64,000 bases of DNA. Source: Paraburkholderia diazotrophica. Its GTDB lineage: Bacteria > Pseudomonadota > Gammaproteobacteria > Burkholderiales > Burkholderiaceae. Below the pieces are notes generated by a model, which was not told the origin of the DNA, ran no database searches, and saw only the letters and a program-made list of their open reading frames with translations. This document shows positions 33,298-42,813 of this stretch, one piece after another (the stretch's first letter is position 1; every line of letters begins with the position of its first letter). Location: positions 1 through 64,000 of the forward strand of contig NZ_FNYE01000002.1 in assembly GCF_900108945.1 (NCBI RefSeq). Direction: 5' to 3'. The position numbers were made by a program, and so were the translations under genes.

Positions 33298-34389
33298 ATG
33301 GATCATTTGCAGTCGATGCGAGTATTCGTCAAGGTGGCGGATCTCGGAAGTTTCGCCCGCGCGGCTAGCGCGATGGATATTTCAAACGCAGTCGCGACCC
33401 GTCACGTTGCCGATCTCGAAGGCCGTCTTGGCACCCGACTGCTCAACCGCACCACCCGTAGTCTTTCGCTGACCGAATCCGGTCAGGTTTATCTCGAACG
33501 CGCACGCCAGATCCTCGACGAGCTAGAGGACGTCGAACAGATGGTCGTTGCACGTAATCACGAGCCCGTCGGCACACTGCGCATCGTCGCGCCCGTCGTG
33601 TTCGGGCTGCACAATCTTGCGCCCGTGCTCCAGACGTATGCCGAGCGCTATCCCAAGGTGATTCCCGATGTGACGCTGGTCGACCGTCAGGTCGATCTCG
33701 TCGAAGAAGGTTTCGATGTGGGCGTCGTGATCGCGCGCCACATGCGCAGCGCGAGCATCGTGACGCGCCGTCTGACGACCGGCTGCATGACCGTGTGCGC
33801 GACGCCAGCATATCTCGAGAAGCACGGCACGCCGACGCGGCCGGAGCAGTTGCTGGAGCATCCGTGCCTGTCGCTGCCGTCCGAATACTGGGGCGACGAG
33901 CGTGTGTTCACGGGCCCGGACGGCGAAGTGCGCGTGCGTCCGACGAACGTGATCGTTGCGAACAACACGGAAATGCTGCGTCAGTTCGCGCTGCTCGGCA
34001 TGGGCATCGCGATCCTGCCGAGCTACCTGATCGGCCGCGATACGACGCGCGGCAAGCTGGTGCGTCTGTTGAGCGACTACCGTCTGCCGCAGGTCGAGAT
34101 CAATATCGCGTATCCGAGCCGTCGTCACCTGCCCGCCAAGGTCCGCACGTTCATCGATCACCTCGTCGAGCATTTCAACCAGACGCCGAACAGCCAGCTT
34201 GGCGAGCAATGGGTCAAGGATGGCGTCGACCGGACGCCGGCGATGCTGGAGTCCGCGGCGATGTCGATGCCGCCCGAAGCGTTCGATGGCGCCGAGCCGC
34301 TGTCGAGCCTGCTGGACGCCGATATTCCCGCAAAGCCGTCGACGCGCACGTTGAACCGTTCGCGCAGCGTCGCGTCGTCTACGCACTGA
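33298..34389 (+). CDS. LysR-family transcriptional regulator
   Basis: 363 residues. The winged helix-turn-helix fills residues 1-60 (MRVFVKVADLGSFARAASAM then VATRHVADLEGRLGTRLLNRTTR). A LysR substrate domain follows (GTLRIVAPVVFG to YLIGRD). After about residue 300 there is an extra ~60-residue Ser/Pro-rich tail not usual for the family. The ATG follows AGGAG. It belongs to the subgroup (DsdC/CrgA-like) common in Burkholderia. The target is unknown. Confidence 0.9.
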   Translation: MDHLQSMRVFVKVADLGSFARAASAMDISNAVATRHVADLEGRLGTRLLNRTTRSLSLTESGQVYLERARQILDELEDVEQMVVARNHEPVGTLRIVAPVVFGLHNLAPVLQTYAERYPKVIPDVTLVDRQVDLVEEGFDVGVVIARHMRSASIVTRRLTTGCMTVCATPAYLEKHGTPTRPEQLLEHPCLSLPSEYWGDERVFTGPDGEVRVRPTNVIVANNTEMLRQFALLGMGIAILPSYLIGRDTTRGKLVRLLSDYRLPQVEINIAYPSRRHLPAKVRTFIDHLVEHFNQTPNSQLGEQWVKDGVDRTPAMLESAAMSMPPEAFDGAEPLSSLLDADIPAKPSTRTLNRSRSVASSTH

Positions 34390-34467
34390 CCGAGGGACTG
34401 ATGCGTGCTTGCTGAAGTGAGCAAGCGTGCGTGCCGCGCAGAGGCGCGACACCTTGTCGCGGAAGAT

Positions 34468-34507
34468 AAAAAAACGCAGTCGCCTGTCAAGGCTGACTGC
34501 GTTTTTT
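34468..34507. terminator. Bidirectional terminator between the LysR gene and topB
   Basis: A-run, stem ACGCAGTC/GACTGCGT with inner GCC/GGC pairing, and T-run, symmetrical on both strands, between two convergent genes. Confidence 0.88.
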
Positions 34508-34543
34508 ATTGCGCGGACGGTTGCGGCGCGAACCGCACGGGCC

Positions 34544-37204
34544 TTATGAGCCTGTCTTACGCGCCGTGGTCTTCGTTGCCGTCTTGGTGGCGGCCTTCTT
34601 TGCAGGCGCTTTCTTGGCGGCGGCCGTTTTTGCTGCGGCCTTTTTCACGGGTGCCTCGTTCGCGGCCTCTGCATCGGCGTCGGCGGCGACAGGCGCTGCC
34701 TTGCCCGCGGACTTCGCGGCTGCCGTTTTGGCCGCGCCTTCCTTCGGCTCCTTCTTTTCGAACTCGAAGCCGATCTTGCCGTCGTTCTGCTTGACGAGAT
34801 AAGCCTTGAAGTTGCGGCCCGTGCGCGACGATTTGAAATTCGTCAGCAAATCGGTGCGCCCGTCCTGCAGCAGCTTGGCCATCTGCTCACGCGCGATCTC
34901 CTGTTGCAGGATGACCTTGCCCGAGCGGAAATCGCACGTCTTCGGATTCGCGACCGAGTTCTCGCAGACGTAGCTCATGCCGTGCTCGAAGACCTTGCCG
35001 CTACATTTCGGACACGCGCCGACGGATTCCTGCTCGGAAAAGTCCGGCGCTTCGCCGTCTTCGCCGCCTTGATCCTGGCCGAAGTCGAATTCGAGCTTGT
35101 AGTTCTTCGTTTCGTCGTCGAGCGAGAGCTTGAGAATCGCGGAAAACGGCCGTCCCATCTTGCTGCGGAAACCCGACAGCGGGCCGATTTCCTTCTTCTG
35201 CAACAACTCTTCGACTTCTTCGATTTCGAATTGCCGGCCGCCCGGAATCTTCGAGATCGAGAACTCGCATTTCGTGCAGGCGAAACGGCGATAGTTTTCC
35301 TTCACCTGTCCGCCGCAATTCGGGCAGGGCGTTTGCAGCGTCGCGTAGTCGCCCGGAATCGTGTCCGAATCGTATTCCTTCGCGCGCTTGACGATGGTCT
35401 GCGTCATGCGGGCGATCTCCTGCATGAACGCGTCGCGCGGCAGCTTGCCGCGCTCCATCTGCGACAGCTTGTACTCCCATTCGCCCGTCAGTTCGGGCGC
35501 GGTCAGCTCCTTCACGCTAAGGCCGCGCAGAAGCGTCATTAGCTGGAAAGCCTTTGCGGTCGGAATCAGCTCGCGGCCCTCGCGGACCAGATATTTTTCG
35601 CCGAGCAGCCCTTCGATGATCGCCGCGCGCGTGGCCGGCGTGCCAAGCCCCTTCGCGGCCATCGCTTCGCGCAGTTCGTCGTCTTCGACGAGCTTGCCCG
35701 CGCCTTCCATCGCCGAGAGCAGCGTCGCTTCGTTGTAGCGTGCGGGCGGCTTCGTGACGAGTTGCTGCGCGGCGATCTTGTCGGTCTTGACCTTCTCGTC
35801 CTTCTTCACCGGGACGAGGTTCGCGTCCTCGCCGCCCGTTTCGCGGCCGTAGACCTGAAGCCAGCCCGCTTCGACGAGCACCTTGCCTTCGGTCTTGAAA
35901 TGATGGCCGACGACTTCCGTGATACGCGTAGTCACGCGGTACTCGGCGGCCGGGAAGAACACGGCGAGGAAGCGCTTGACGACGAGGTCGTACAGCTTCT
36001 GCTCCGGTTCGGACAGCGCTTTCGGCGCCTGCAGCGTCGGGATGATGGCGAAGTGATCGCTGATCTTCGAGTTGTCGAAGATGCGCTTGTTCGGCTTCAC
36101 CCAGCCCTTGTCGAGCACCTGTTTCGCGTGCGGCAGATAGTTGTTGCTCTCCTTGAGCATCTCCATCGTGTGCTTGACCGTCTCCAGATAGTCTTCCGGC
36201 AGCGCGCGCGCGTCGGTACGCGGATAGGTCAGCACCTTGTGCTTTTCGTACAGCGCCTGGGCGAGCGCGAGCGTGTTCTTCGCCGAGAAGCCGAAACGGC
36301 CGTTGGCCTCGCGCTGGAGGCTGGTGAGGTCGAAGAGCGCCGGCGACAGCTGCGTCGACGGCTTCGATTCTTCCGTCACATTGCCGATCTGCCCGCGACA
36401 CGCGGCGACAATCGTTTCCGCAGCCGGCAGGCTCCACAGACGCGAATCGCGCTTCTCCGGATCGAATTCGTCTTTCTTGAACTTCGGGTCGAACCAGCGG
36501 CCTTCGTAGAAGCCCGCGCCGCAGACGAATTCCGCCTTCACTTCCCAGTAATCGCGCGGCACGAAGCGGCGAATCTTCTCTTCGCGCTCGACGACGATCG
36601 ACAGCGTCGGCGTCTGCACGCGCCCGACCGTGGTCAGGAAGAAGCCGCCGCCCTTGCTGTTGAACGCGGTCATCGCACGCGTGCCATTGATGCCGACGAG
36701 CCAGTCCGCTTCCGAGCGGCACCGCGCGGCGTCCGCGAGCGGCTGCATCTCGACATCGCTGCGCAACTGCGCGAAGCCTTCGCGGATCGCGGCGGGCGTC
36801 ATCGACTGCAGCCACAGACGCTGCACCGGCTGTTTCGCTTTCGCGTGCTGCGCGATCAGGCGGAAAATCAGCTCGCCCTCGCGCCCCGCGTCGCATGCGT
36901 TAATCAGTCGGTCGACGTCTTTTCGCCTGATCAGCTTATTCAGCACCTTCAGCCTGGATTCGCTTTTTGCAATCGGATTCAGGTCGAAATGGGGCGGAAT
37001 AACGGGGAGATTGGCGAAACTCCATTTTCCCCGCTTGACTTCATATTCTTCCGGCGCGGCGATCTCGAGCAGATGGCCGACCGCCGACGAGAGGACGAAA
37101 TCGTCGCTCTCGAAGTACTCGTCATGCTTGGTAAAACCGCCCAAAGCCCGCGCGATGTCGTTCGCGACGGATGGCTTTTCGGCGATGATCAGTGCTTTGG
37201 ACAT
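34544..37204 (-). CDS. topB: DNA topoisomerase III
   Basis: 886 residues, a type IA topoisomerase that resolves single-strand links during replication and recombination. The TOPRIM domain begins MSKALIIAEKPSVA and has the acidic cluster DACDAGREGELIFR; the catalytic tyrosine is in VLTYPRTDARALP. Two C4 zinc ribbons follow (PCPNCGG..CTKCEF and CPKCSG..CENSVANPKTC). The last ~70 residues are an Ala/Lys-rich tail (KKAAAKTAAAKKAPAKKAA), likely a DNA-binding extension. It is longer than E. coli TopB but usual for Burkholderia. A promoter is visible upstream. Confidence 0.95.
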   Translation of the reverse strand: MSKALIIAEKPSVANDIARALGGFTKHDEYFESDDFVLSSAVGHLLEIAAPEEYEVKRGKWSFANLPVIPPHFDLNPIAKSESRLKVLNKLIRRKDVDRLINACDAGREGELIFRLIAQHAKAKQPVQRLWLQSMTPAAIREGFAQLRSDVEMQPLADAARCRSEADWLVGINGTRAMTAFNSKGGGFFLTTVGRVQTPTLSIVVEREEKIRRFVPRDYWEVKAEFVCGAGFYEGRWFDPKFKKDEFDPEKRDSRLWSLPAAETIVAACRGQIGNVTEESKPSTQLSPALFDLTSLQREANGRFGFSAKNTLALAQALYEKHKVLTYPRTDARALPEDYLETVKHTMEMLKESNNYLPHAKQVLDKGWVKPNKRIFDNSKISDHFAIIPTLQAPKALSEPEQKLYDLVVKRFLAVFFPAAEYRVTTRITEVVGHHFKTEGKVLVEAGWLQVYGRETGGEDANLVPVKKDEKVKTDKIAAQQLVTKPPARYNEATLLSAMEGAGKLVEDDELREAMAAKGLGTPATRAAIIEGLLGEKYLVREGRELIPTAKAFQLMTLLRGLSVKELTAPELTGEWEYKLSQMERGKLPRDAFMQEIARMTQTIVKRAKEYDSDTIPGDYATLQTPCPNCGGQVKENYRRFACTKCEFSISKIPGGRQFEIEEVEELLQKKEIGPLSGFRSKMGRPFSAILKLSLDDETKNYKLEFDFGQDQGGEDGEAPDFSEQESVGACPKCSGKVFEHGMSYVCENSVANPKTCDFRSGKVILQQEIAREQMAKLLQDGRTDLLTNFKSSRTGRNFKAYLVKQNDGKIGFEFEKKEPKEGAAKTAAAKSAGKAAPVAADADAEAANEAPVKKAAAKTAAAKKAPAKKAATKTATKTTARKTGS

Positions 37205-37517
37205 GACTGAAAATAAATTGGTGGATTCGGGTTGGTACCTCGGGTTTTCCCGCCCGGGTTTGGCACCCATTAACGACCGCTTTATAGCACACGCCACAGC
37301 AGCGGCAATCGGTTGGCCCAAAAAAGCGGGTCATCATAATTGCGCGCAGATCGATTGGGCAAGCGTGTGACGACCGTTGTCAGGCGCGCCTTTCGGGGCA
37401 CGCCATGCGATTTTTGCCGCGTCCAGCAGCGATTTCCGCAATCGCCGTGCCGATCCGGGGGCGCCGCGGTCGCGTGCGGCACAAAACACGCGTGATTTGT
37501 TGCGTTTCGGGTGCGAA
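37205..37517. other. Intergenic stretch upstream of topB
   Basis: 313 bases. It holds the topB promoter (37281-37308) and the region after the thioredoxin-like gene. Nothing else supportable was seen. Confidence 0.5.
37281..37308 (-). promoter_or_regulatory. Sigma-70 promoter of topB
   Basis: On the minus strand TTGCCG (37303-37308) and TATAAA (37281-37286), spacer 16. Transcription would start near 37274, about 70 bases above the start codon. Confidence 0.6.
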
Positions 37518-37895
37518 TCAGGCTTCAAGCAACGCCGGGCGCATTTTCGGCGCGCCTTTGACGCCGGGCAGCGCCGTCAGATCAACGAGCATCCGTTCGA
37601 CGATCGACGCTTGCGGCAAGACCGTTCCGAAGAAGCGGGTGGTCGTACCGTCTTCGATAAGAATCGTTGGGAAATTCTCAACATCAAGATCGTCAAAACG
37701 GTCCGCGTGCGTTTCGATATCGACCCATGCAAAGCAAACGTCGGGATGCTTGTCCGCCAGCACGTCGAACGCGGCACGGTACTCACGGCAGGTGCCGCAC
37801 CATTCCGCGCACAGGCACGCAACGAAAAGCGTCTCGCGGTCATTGACGCGCTCGGCGATTCGCTTCGAGTCTGTGTCCAGGTTAAACGCGGGCAT
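37518..37895 (-). CDS. Thioredoxin-like protein
   Basis: 125 residues with a thioredoxin fold. The active site WCGTC lies at residues 32-36 and the cis-proline in ENFPTILI follows. No signal peptide, so cytoplasmic. The start at 37893-37895 follows AAGGAA. It lies 52 bases after dprA on the same strand and may share its transcript. It differs from classical thioredoxin (WCGPC) and probably serves a specific partner. Confidence 0.88.
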   Translation of the reverse strand: MPAFNLDTDSKRIAERVNDRETLFVACLCAEWCGTCREYRAAFDVLADKHPDVCFAWVDIETHADRFDDLDVENFPTILIEDGTTTRFFGTVLPQASIVERMLVDLTALPGVKGAPKMRPALLEA

Positions 37896-37947
37896 GGCGG
37901 TTCCTTCGGCATGACATGGTTATTTCGCGCGAATGTAGCACGACGCG

Positions 37948-39129
37948 TTATGCACCGTGCGCAGCGCGAACGTATCGGCCGCCGGGCAACGCACACAGCT
38001 CGCCGGCCAGTTCGAGACGCAGCAGCGTGCTTTGCAGCAGCGTGTCGTCCATTTCGGTGCGCTCGGCCAGAATTTCAAGCGTCGCGGGCGAATGGCCGAG
38101 CGCGTCGAGCAGGCGCCTGGCCTCGGCGGGCAATCCGCCACCGGCTTCGCCGCGCGCGGATTCGTCGGCGGAACTCCTTTGCTGCAGGGCCCGCAGCCTA
38201 CGCGTCGGTACGGGCGCCGGCGCAGGCGGGGGTATGTCAAAGCCCAACTCTTCGAGTACATCTTCGGGCGTTTCGACGAGCTTCGCTCCCTGCTTGATCA
38301 TCCGGTGACAGCCGCGCGCCAGCGGAGCATGGATCGAACCGGGAATCGCGAACACGTCACGGCCCATTTCGTTGGCAAGCCGAGCCGTGATCAGCGAGCC
38401 CGAGCGCATGGCTGCCTCGACGATCAGCACGCCGCTCACGAGCCCGGCAATCAGCCGGTTACGTTGCGGAAAGTGCGCAGAGCGCGCTGGCGTGCCGAGC
38501 GGCCATTCCGACATGATCGCGCCGCGCTCGGCGATCTGTTGTGCGAGCGCTTGATGCGAAGGCGGGTAGACGATATCGGCGCCCGTCCCGATAACGGCGA
38601 TCGTGCTGCCGCGCCCCTGAAGCGCGCCGCGATGTGCCGCGCCGTCGATGCCCAACGCCAGCCCCGATACCACCGTCAATCCTGCGTCGGACAGCGCGCG
38701 CGCAAAGCGGGAGGCGTCTTCGAGGCCCTGCGGCGTCGCGCTTCGGCTGCCGACGACCGCAACGCCGCGCGTCTGCAGCAACTCGATGCGTCCCTTTACA
38801 TATAGCAGCGGCGGCGGATCGGGCATGGTGAGGAGCGCGGACGGGTAAGCGGGATCGTCGAGCGTGACGAGCGCGTTGCCGGGCAGTTCGCGCCATGCTC
38901 GCACCGCATCGAACTGCGCGGCGAAGTCCGGTGCGGGTGGCGTAAGGGCGGCGCGGGCGGAGCCTTCGTCGCTTGCCTGAGCGAGCGCGGCGAACGGTTG
39001 CGCGAGCACCGCGTCCGGAAGGCCGAAGGCGGTCAGCATCTGACGCAGCGCCGCCGGCTTCAGTCCAGGCGCCATCGAGAGCCGCAGCCAGGCGGACAGT
39101 TCGTCGTCAGTGAGGGGAAGGGTCTGCAT
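37948..39129 (-). CDS. dprA: DNA-processing protein DprA
   Basis: 393 residues. DprA loads RecA on incoming single-stranded DNA in natural transformation. The Rossmann-like core carries VVGSRSATPQG, GLALGIDGAAHRGAL, IGTGADIVYP and PQRNRLIAGLV; the last ~60 residues form a winged-helix domain (LLDALGHSPATLEILAERTEMD). A proline-rich linker (PPPAPAPVPTRR) joins them. The ATG at 39127-39129 starts the conserved N-terminal helices. It is divergent from def, the order common in proteobacteria. Confidence 0.94.
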   Translation of the reverse strand: MQTLPLTDDELSAWLRLSMAPGLKPAALRQMLTAFGLPDAVLAQPFAALAQASDEGSARAALTPPAPDFAAQFDAVRAWRELPGNALVTLDDPAYPSALLTMPDPPPLLYVKGRIELLQTRGVAVVGSRSATPQGLEDASRFARALSDAGLTVVSGLALGIDGAAHRGALQGRGSTIAVIGTGADIVYPPSHQALAQQIAERGAIMSEWPLGTPARSAHFPQRNRLIAGLVSGVLIVEAAMRSGSLITARLANEMGRDVFAIPGSIHAPLARGCHRMIKQGAKLVETPEDVLEELGFDIPPPAPAPVPTRRLRALQQRSSADESARGEAGGGLPAEARRLLDALGHSPATLEILAERTEMDDTLLQSTLLRLELAGELCALPGGRYVRAAHGA

Positions 39130-39372
39130 CGCTTGCGTCCTCGCGCGCGGCAACCGGCTTTGCGGTCGCCATGCTAAAATTTTCATCATCCGAAATAAAC
39201 CGAAACCACTGCTGCGCCGCGTTCGCGCGCCGGCCGACATGTGTTTGGGCATTGAATCGATCCGGTTCGGTCACCATCTATCCTGTGCGTGTCGCGATCG
39301 GCGAACAACCTGGCCGAATGGCTATCGCGCGACTGTGTTCAACTGCGTCGGCGCCCAATCAATTTCAGGACC

Positions 39373-39876
39373 ATGGCTTTACTCAACATCCTCAACTACC
39401 CGGACAAGCGTCTGCACAAGATCGCGAAGCCGGTCGAAAGCGTCAATGACCGTATCCGCAAGCTCGTTGCCGACATGGCCGAGACCATGTACGCCGCGCC
39501 AGGCGTGGGTCTCGCGGCAACTCAGGTCGACGTGCACGAGCGCGTGATCGTGATCGACGTATCGGACACGCACGATGAACTGCGCGCGTTCATCAATCCG
39601 GAAATCATCTGGTCGAGCGACGAAAAGAAGATCAACGAGGAAGGCTGCCTGTCGGTGCCGGGCATCTATGACAACGTCGAGCGCGCCGAGAAAGTGCGCG
39701 TGCGCGCGCTGAACGAGAAGGGCGAAACGTTCGAGATCGACTGCGAAGGGCTGCTCGCCGTGTGCATCCAGCACGAAATGGATCACCTGATGGGCCGCGT
39801 GTTCGTCGAATATCTGTCGCCGCTCAAGCAGACGCGCATCAAGAGCAAGATGAAAAAGCTCGCGCACGCGATGTGA
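39373..39876 (+). CDS. def: Peptide deformylase
   Basis: 167 residues. The three deformylase motifs are intact: [16 protein letters not shown] and QHEMDHLMG, which bind the metal through Cys and two His. It removes the formyl group from new proteins. The ATG at 39373 follows AGGA; the long upstream frame is ignored. It is five bases from fmt, so def-fmt forms an operon. Confidence 0.97.
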   Translation: MALLNILNYPDKRLHKIAKPVESVNDRIRKLVADMAETMYAAPGVGLAATQVDVHERVIVIDVSDTHDELRAFINPEIIWSSDEKKINEEGCLSVPGIYDNVERAEKVRVRALNEKGETFEIDCEGLLAVCIQHEMDHLMGRVFVEYLSPLKQTRIKSKMKKLAHAM

Positions 39877-39881
39877 CGCCC

Positions 39882-40865
39882 ATGAGCCATTCGTTGCGCG
39901 TCATCTTTGCCGGTACGCCGGAATTCGCCGCCGCGGCGCTCGCCGCGATTCACGAGGCCGGCTTTCCGGTGCCGCTCGTCCTCACGCAGCCCGACCGTCC
40001 GGCGGGCCGCGGCATGAAATTGCAGGCGAGTCCGGTCAAGCGCTACGCGCAGGAGCAAGGCATCGAGGTGGCGCAGCCGCCCTCGTTGCGCCGTAACGGC
40101 AAATTCCCGGCCGAAGCCACGGCCGCGATCGACGAGTTGCGCGCCACGCCGCACGACGTGATGGTGGTGGCCGCTTACGGCCTGCTATTGCCGCAGGAAG
40201 TCCTCGATATTCCGACGCGCGGCTGCATCAACATTCATGCTTCGTTGCTACCGCGCTGGCGCGGCGCCGCGCCGATTCACCGCGCGATCGAGGCTGGCGA
40301 CGCGCAAACGGGCATCACGCTGATGCAGATGGACGCGGGCCTCGATACGGGCGCGATGATCTCCGAAGCGCGCATGCCGATCCACGACACCGACACGACT
40401 GCGACCCTCCACGACCGTCTGGCCGAAGGGGGCGCAAAGCTGATCGTCGATGCGCTGATCGAACTGGAGCGCAACGGCAAGCTGGATTCGACGCCTCAGC
40501 CTGCCGACGGCGCCACCTACGCCGAGAAGATCGGCAAACAGGAGGCGGCGCTCGACTGGCGCCGTCCTGCTGCGGAACTCGCGCGGCAGGTGCGCGCGTT
40601 CGATCCGTTTCCCGGTGGCGCGGCGACGCTCGACGGGACGGTGCTGAAAATCTGGTCGGCGTGCGCAGTCGAAGCGCCGCGCAACGCCGCGCCTGGCACG
40701 ATCGTCGATGTGTCGCCGGAAGGTATCGTCGTGGCGTGCGGCGAAGGCGCGCTGCGCATCGCGCAACTGCAAAAGCCGGGCGGCAAGCGCCTTGCCGTGC
40801 GCGATTTCCTGGCCGGGTCGACGCTCGCCGCGGGCCAGCATTTCGACCTCGCGCAGCCAGAATAA
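39882..40865 (+). CDS. fmt: Methionyl-tRNA formyltransferase
   Basis: 327 residues. The N-terminal domain has [22 protein letters not shown], the catalytic [16 protein letters not shown] and the Asp of DTGAM; a C-terminal domain follows ([16 protein letters not shown]). It formylates initiator Met-tRNA. Directly follows def. Confidence 0.97.
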   Translation: MSHSLRVIFAGTPEFAAAALAAIHEAGFPVPLVLTQPDRPAGRGMKLQASPVKRYAQEQGIEVAQPPSLRRNGKFPAEATAAIDELRATPHDVMVVAAYGLLLPQEVLDIPTRGCINIHASLLPRWRGAAPIHRAIEAGDAQTGITLMQMDAGLDTGAMISEARMPIHDTDTTATLHDRLAEGGAKLIVDALIELERNGKLDSTPQPADGATYAEKIGKQEAALDWRRPAAELARQVRAFDPFPGGAATLDGTVLKIWSACAVEAPRNAAPGTIVDVSPEGIVVACGEGALRIAQLQKPGGKRLAVRDFLAGSTLAAGQHFDLAQPE

Positions 40866-40966
40866 GCGACGGATTATCAGGGGCGCAATCTGCCGTTCGG
40901 CCAGGTCACGCCGGCTTCGTGCGGCGCGTTAGAATCTTCGATGCAACCCTGCCTGAAGAGGTTTCC

Positions 40967-41608
40967 ATGTTCGGCATCACCCATTTCGAGTTCTTCATCG
41001 CCGCGGTTTTTCTGCTCAACGTCACGCCCGGTCCCGACACCGCTTACATCGTCGGCCGAAGCGTCGCGCAAGGGCGCGGCGCGGGACTGATGTCGGCGTT
41101 GGGCATCTCGGCGGGGTGCTGCGTGCACTCGCTCGCCTGCGCATTTGGCCTGACGGCGCTGCTGGCCGCGTCCGCCACCGCGTTTACCGTGATCAAGTTC
41201 GTCGGCGCGATCTACCTGATTTACCTTGGCGTGCGTCTCATCCTGACGAAACCGGAAGCCGCGGAAGCAGCGGGCGCCGCGCGCGCGACCGGCGCGCCGA
41301 AGTCGCTGCGCCAGCTTTTCCTGCAAGGCTTCTGGACCAACGTGCTGAACCCGAAAGTCGTGCTGTTCTTCGTGTCGTTCTTTCCGCAGTTCGTGTCCGC
41401 TAGCAGCGATCACAAGACGTTTGCGTTTCTGACGCTAGGTGTCGTTTTCGTCGTGATGAGCATGGTGTGGAACAGCTTCGTCGCGTGGATTGCGGGCAGC
41501 GTTACGCGCAAGTTCTCCGGTAAGCCGGGTGTCAAGAGGTGGCTGGACCGCGGCGTCGGCGGTGCATTCGTGGGGCTCGGCATCAAGCTCGCCACAGCAA
41601 CGCGGTGA
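40967..41608 (+). CDS. LysE/RhtB-family amino-acid exporter
   Basis: 213 residues, about six hydrophobic segments. The N-terminal FLLNVTPGPDTAYIVGRS and the GFWTNVLNPKVVLFFVSFFPQFV motif are diagnostic of the family, inner-membrane exporters of amino acids such as homoserine, threonine or leucine. The start follows GAAGAGG. It is about 100 bases after fmt. Substrate unknown. Confidence 0.92.
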   Translation: MFGITHFEFFIAAVFLLNVTPGPDTAYIVGRSVAQGRGAGLMSALGISAGCCVHSLACAFGLTALLAASATAFTVIKFVGAIYLIYLGVRLILTKPEAAEAAGAARATGAPKSLRQLFLQGFWTNVLNPKVVLFFVSFFPQFVSASSDHKTFAFLTLGVVFVVMSMVWNSFVAWIAGSVTRKFSGKPGVKRWLDRGVGGAFVGLGIKLATATR

Positions 41609-41712
41609 TTGAATTTTTCCCGCTCGTCCATATCTAACAGTTCGCTTACAATCATTCGCCGCGAATTGGCGGCAGCAATAGAGAACCGCGTGACGGGCAA
41701 GGAGTTCTGGAT

Positions 41713-42570
41713 ATGTTCAACTGGGTGAAAACCGCGATGCTGATGGCCGCAATTACGGCGCTCTTCATCGTGATTGGCGGCATGATCGGCGGCCAACGGG
41801 GCATGATGCTCGCGTTGCTGATCGCGCTCGGGATGAATTTCTTTTCGTACTGGTTTTCGGACAAGATGGTCCTGCGCATGTACAACGCGCAGGAAGTCGA
41901 CGAAACGAGCGCACCGCAGTTCTACCGGATGGTTCGCGAGCTGGCGACGCGCGCCAATCTGCCGATGCCGCGCGTCTACCTGATCGACGAAGACCAGCCC
42001 AACGCGTTCGCGACGGGCCGTAATCCCGAACACGCAGCCGTGGCGGCGACGACGGGTATTCTGCGCGCGCTGTCAGAGCGTGAAATGCGCGGCGTGATGG
42101 CGCACGAACTCGCGCACGTGAAGCATCGCGACATCCTGATCTCGACCATTTCGGCGACGATGGCTGGCGCGATTTCGGCGCTGGCGAACTTTGCGATGTT
42201 CTTCGGCGGCCGCGACGAAAATGGCCGCCCGGCGAATCCGATCGCGAGCATCGCCGTCGCGCTTCTCGCGCCGATCGCGGGCGCGCTGATCCAGATGGCA
42301 ATTTCGCGCGCGCGTGAGTTCGAAGCGGATCGTGGCGGCGCGCAGATTTCGGGCGATCCGCAGGCGCTCGCGTCGGCGCTGGACAAGATCCACCGCTACG
42401 CGAATGGCATCCCGTTCCCGACGGCCGAGGCGCACCCGGCTACCGCGCAGATGATGATCATGAATCCGCTGTCGGGCGGCGGCATCCAAAACATGTTCTC
42501 GACGCACCCATCCACCGAGGAGCGCATTGCGCGCCTGATGGAGATGGCCCGTACGGGGCGCTTCGACTGA
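41713..42570 (+). CDS. htpX: Membrane zinc metalloprotease HtpX
   Basis: 285 residues. Two N-terminal membrane helices, the zinc motif HELAH at 131-135, two more helices and the third zinc ligand in REFEADRGG. HtpX degrades damaged membrane proteins. The fit with the family is end to end ([18 protein letters not shown]). A terminator follows. Confidence 0.96.
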   Translation: MFNWVKTAMLMAAITALFIVIGGMIGGQRGMMLALLIALGMNFFSYWFSDKMVLRMYNAQEVDETSAPQFYRMVRELATRANLPMPRVYLIDEDQPNAFATGRNPEHAAVAATTGILRALSEREMRGVMAHELAHVKHRDILISTISATMAGAISALANFAMFFGGRDENGRPANPIASIAVALLAPIAGALIQMAISRAREFEADRGGAQISGDPQALASALDKIHRYANGIPFPTAEAHPATAQMMIMNPLSGGGIQNMFSTHPSTEERIARLMEMARTGRFD

Positions 42571-42615
42571 GCGCACGCCGGCAACGCTCGATCCGGCGTC
42601 CCGCGACGGCGACGC

Positions 42616-42648
42616 AAACAGGGGCGAGATCGACTCGCCCCTGTTTCT
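42616..42648 (+). terminator. Rho-independent terminator of htpX
   Basis: Stem AACAGGGGCGAG/CTCGCCCCTGTT with a five-base loop and a T-rich tail. Confidence 0.88.
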
Positions 42649-42813
42649 TTCTGGCTAGAGATCCGCGCCGTCGCTGGAGAGGCTCGACCTCGACCGAGAA
42701 TAGACGCGCTTTCAAAAACACCGTGACGGCTGCGCGCCGGTCCATGGTCGGCGTCACGCTACAATGTGGCGTTTGCGCGACACTCTCCGTCAGCGCCCGT
42801 TTTCCGCCTGTTC

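Noticed and set aside
35517..36896. 459-residue minus-strand frame inside topB in another frame
   Set aside because: Arg-rich shadow; topB in the correct frame has all catalytic motifs.
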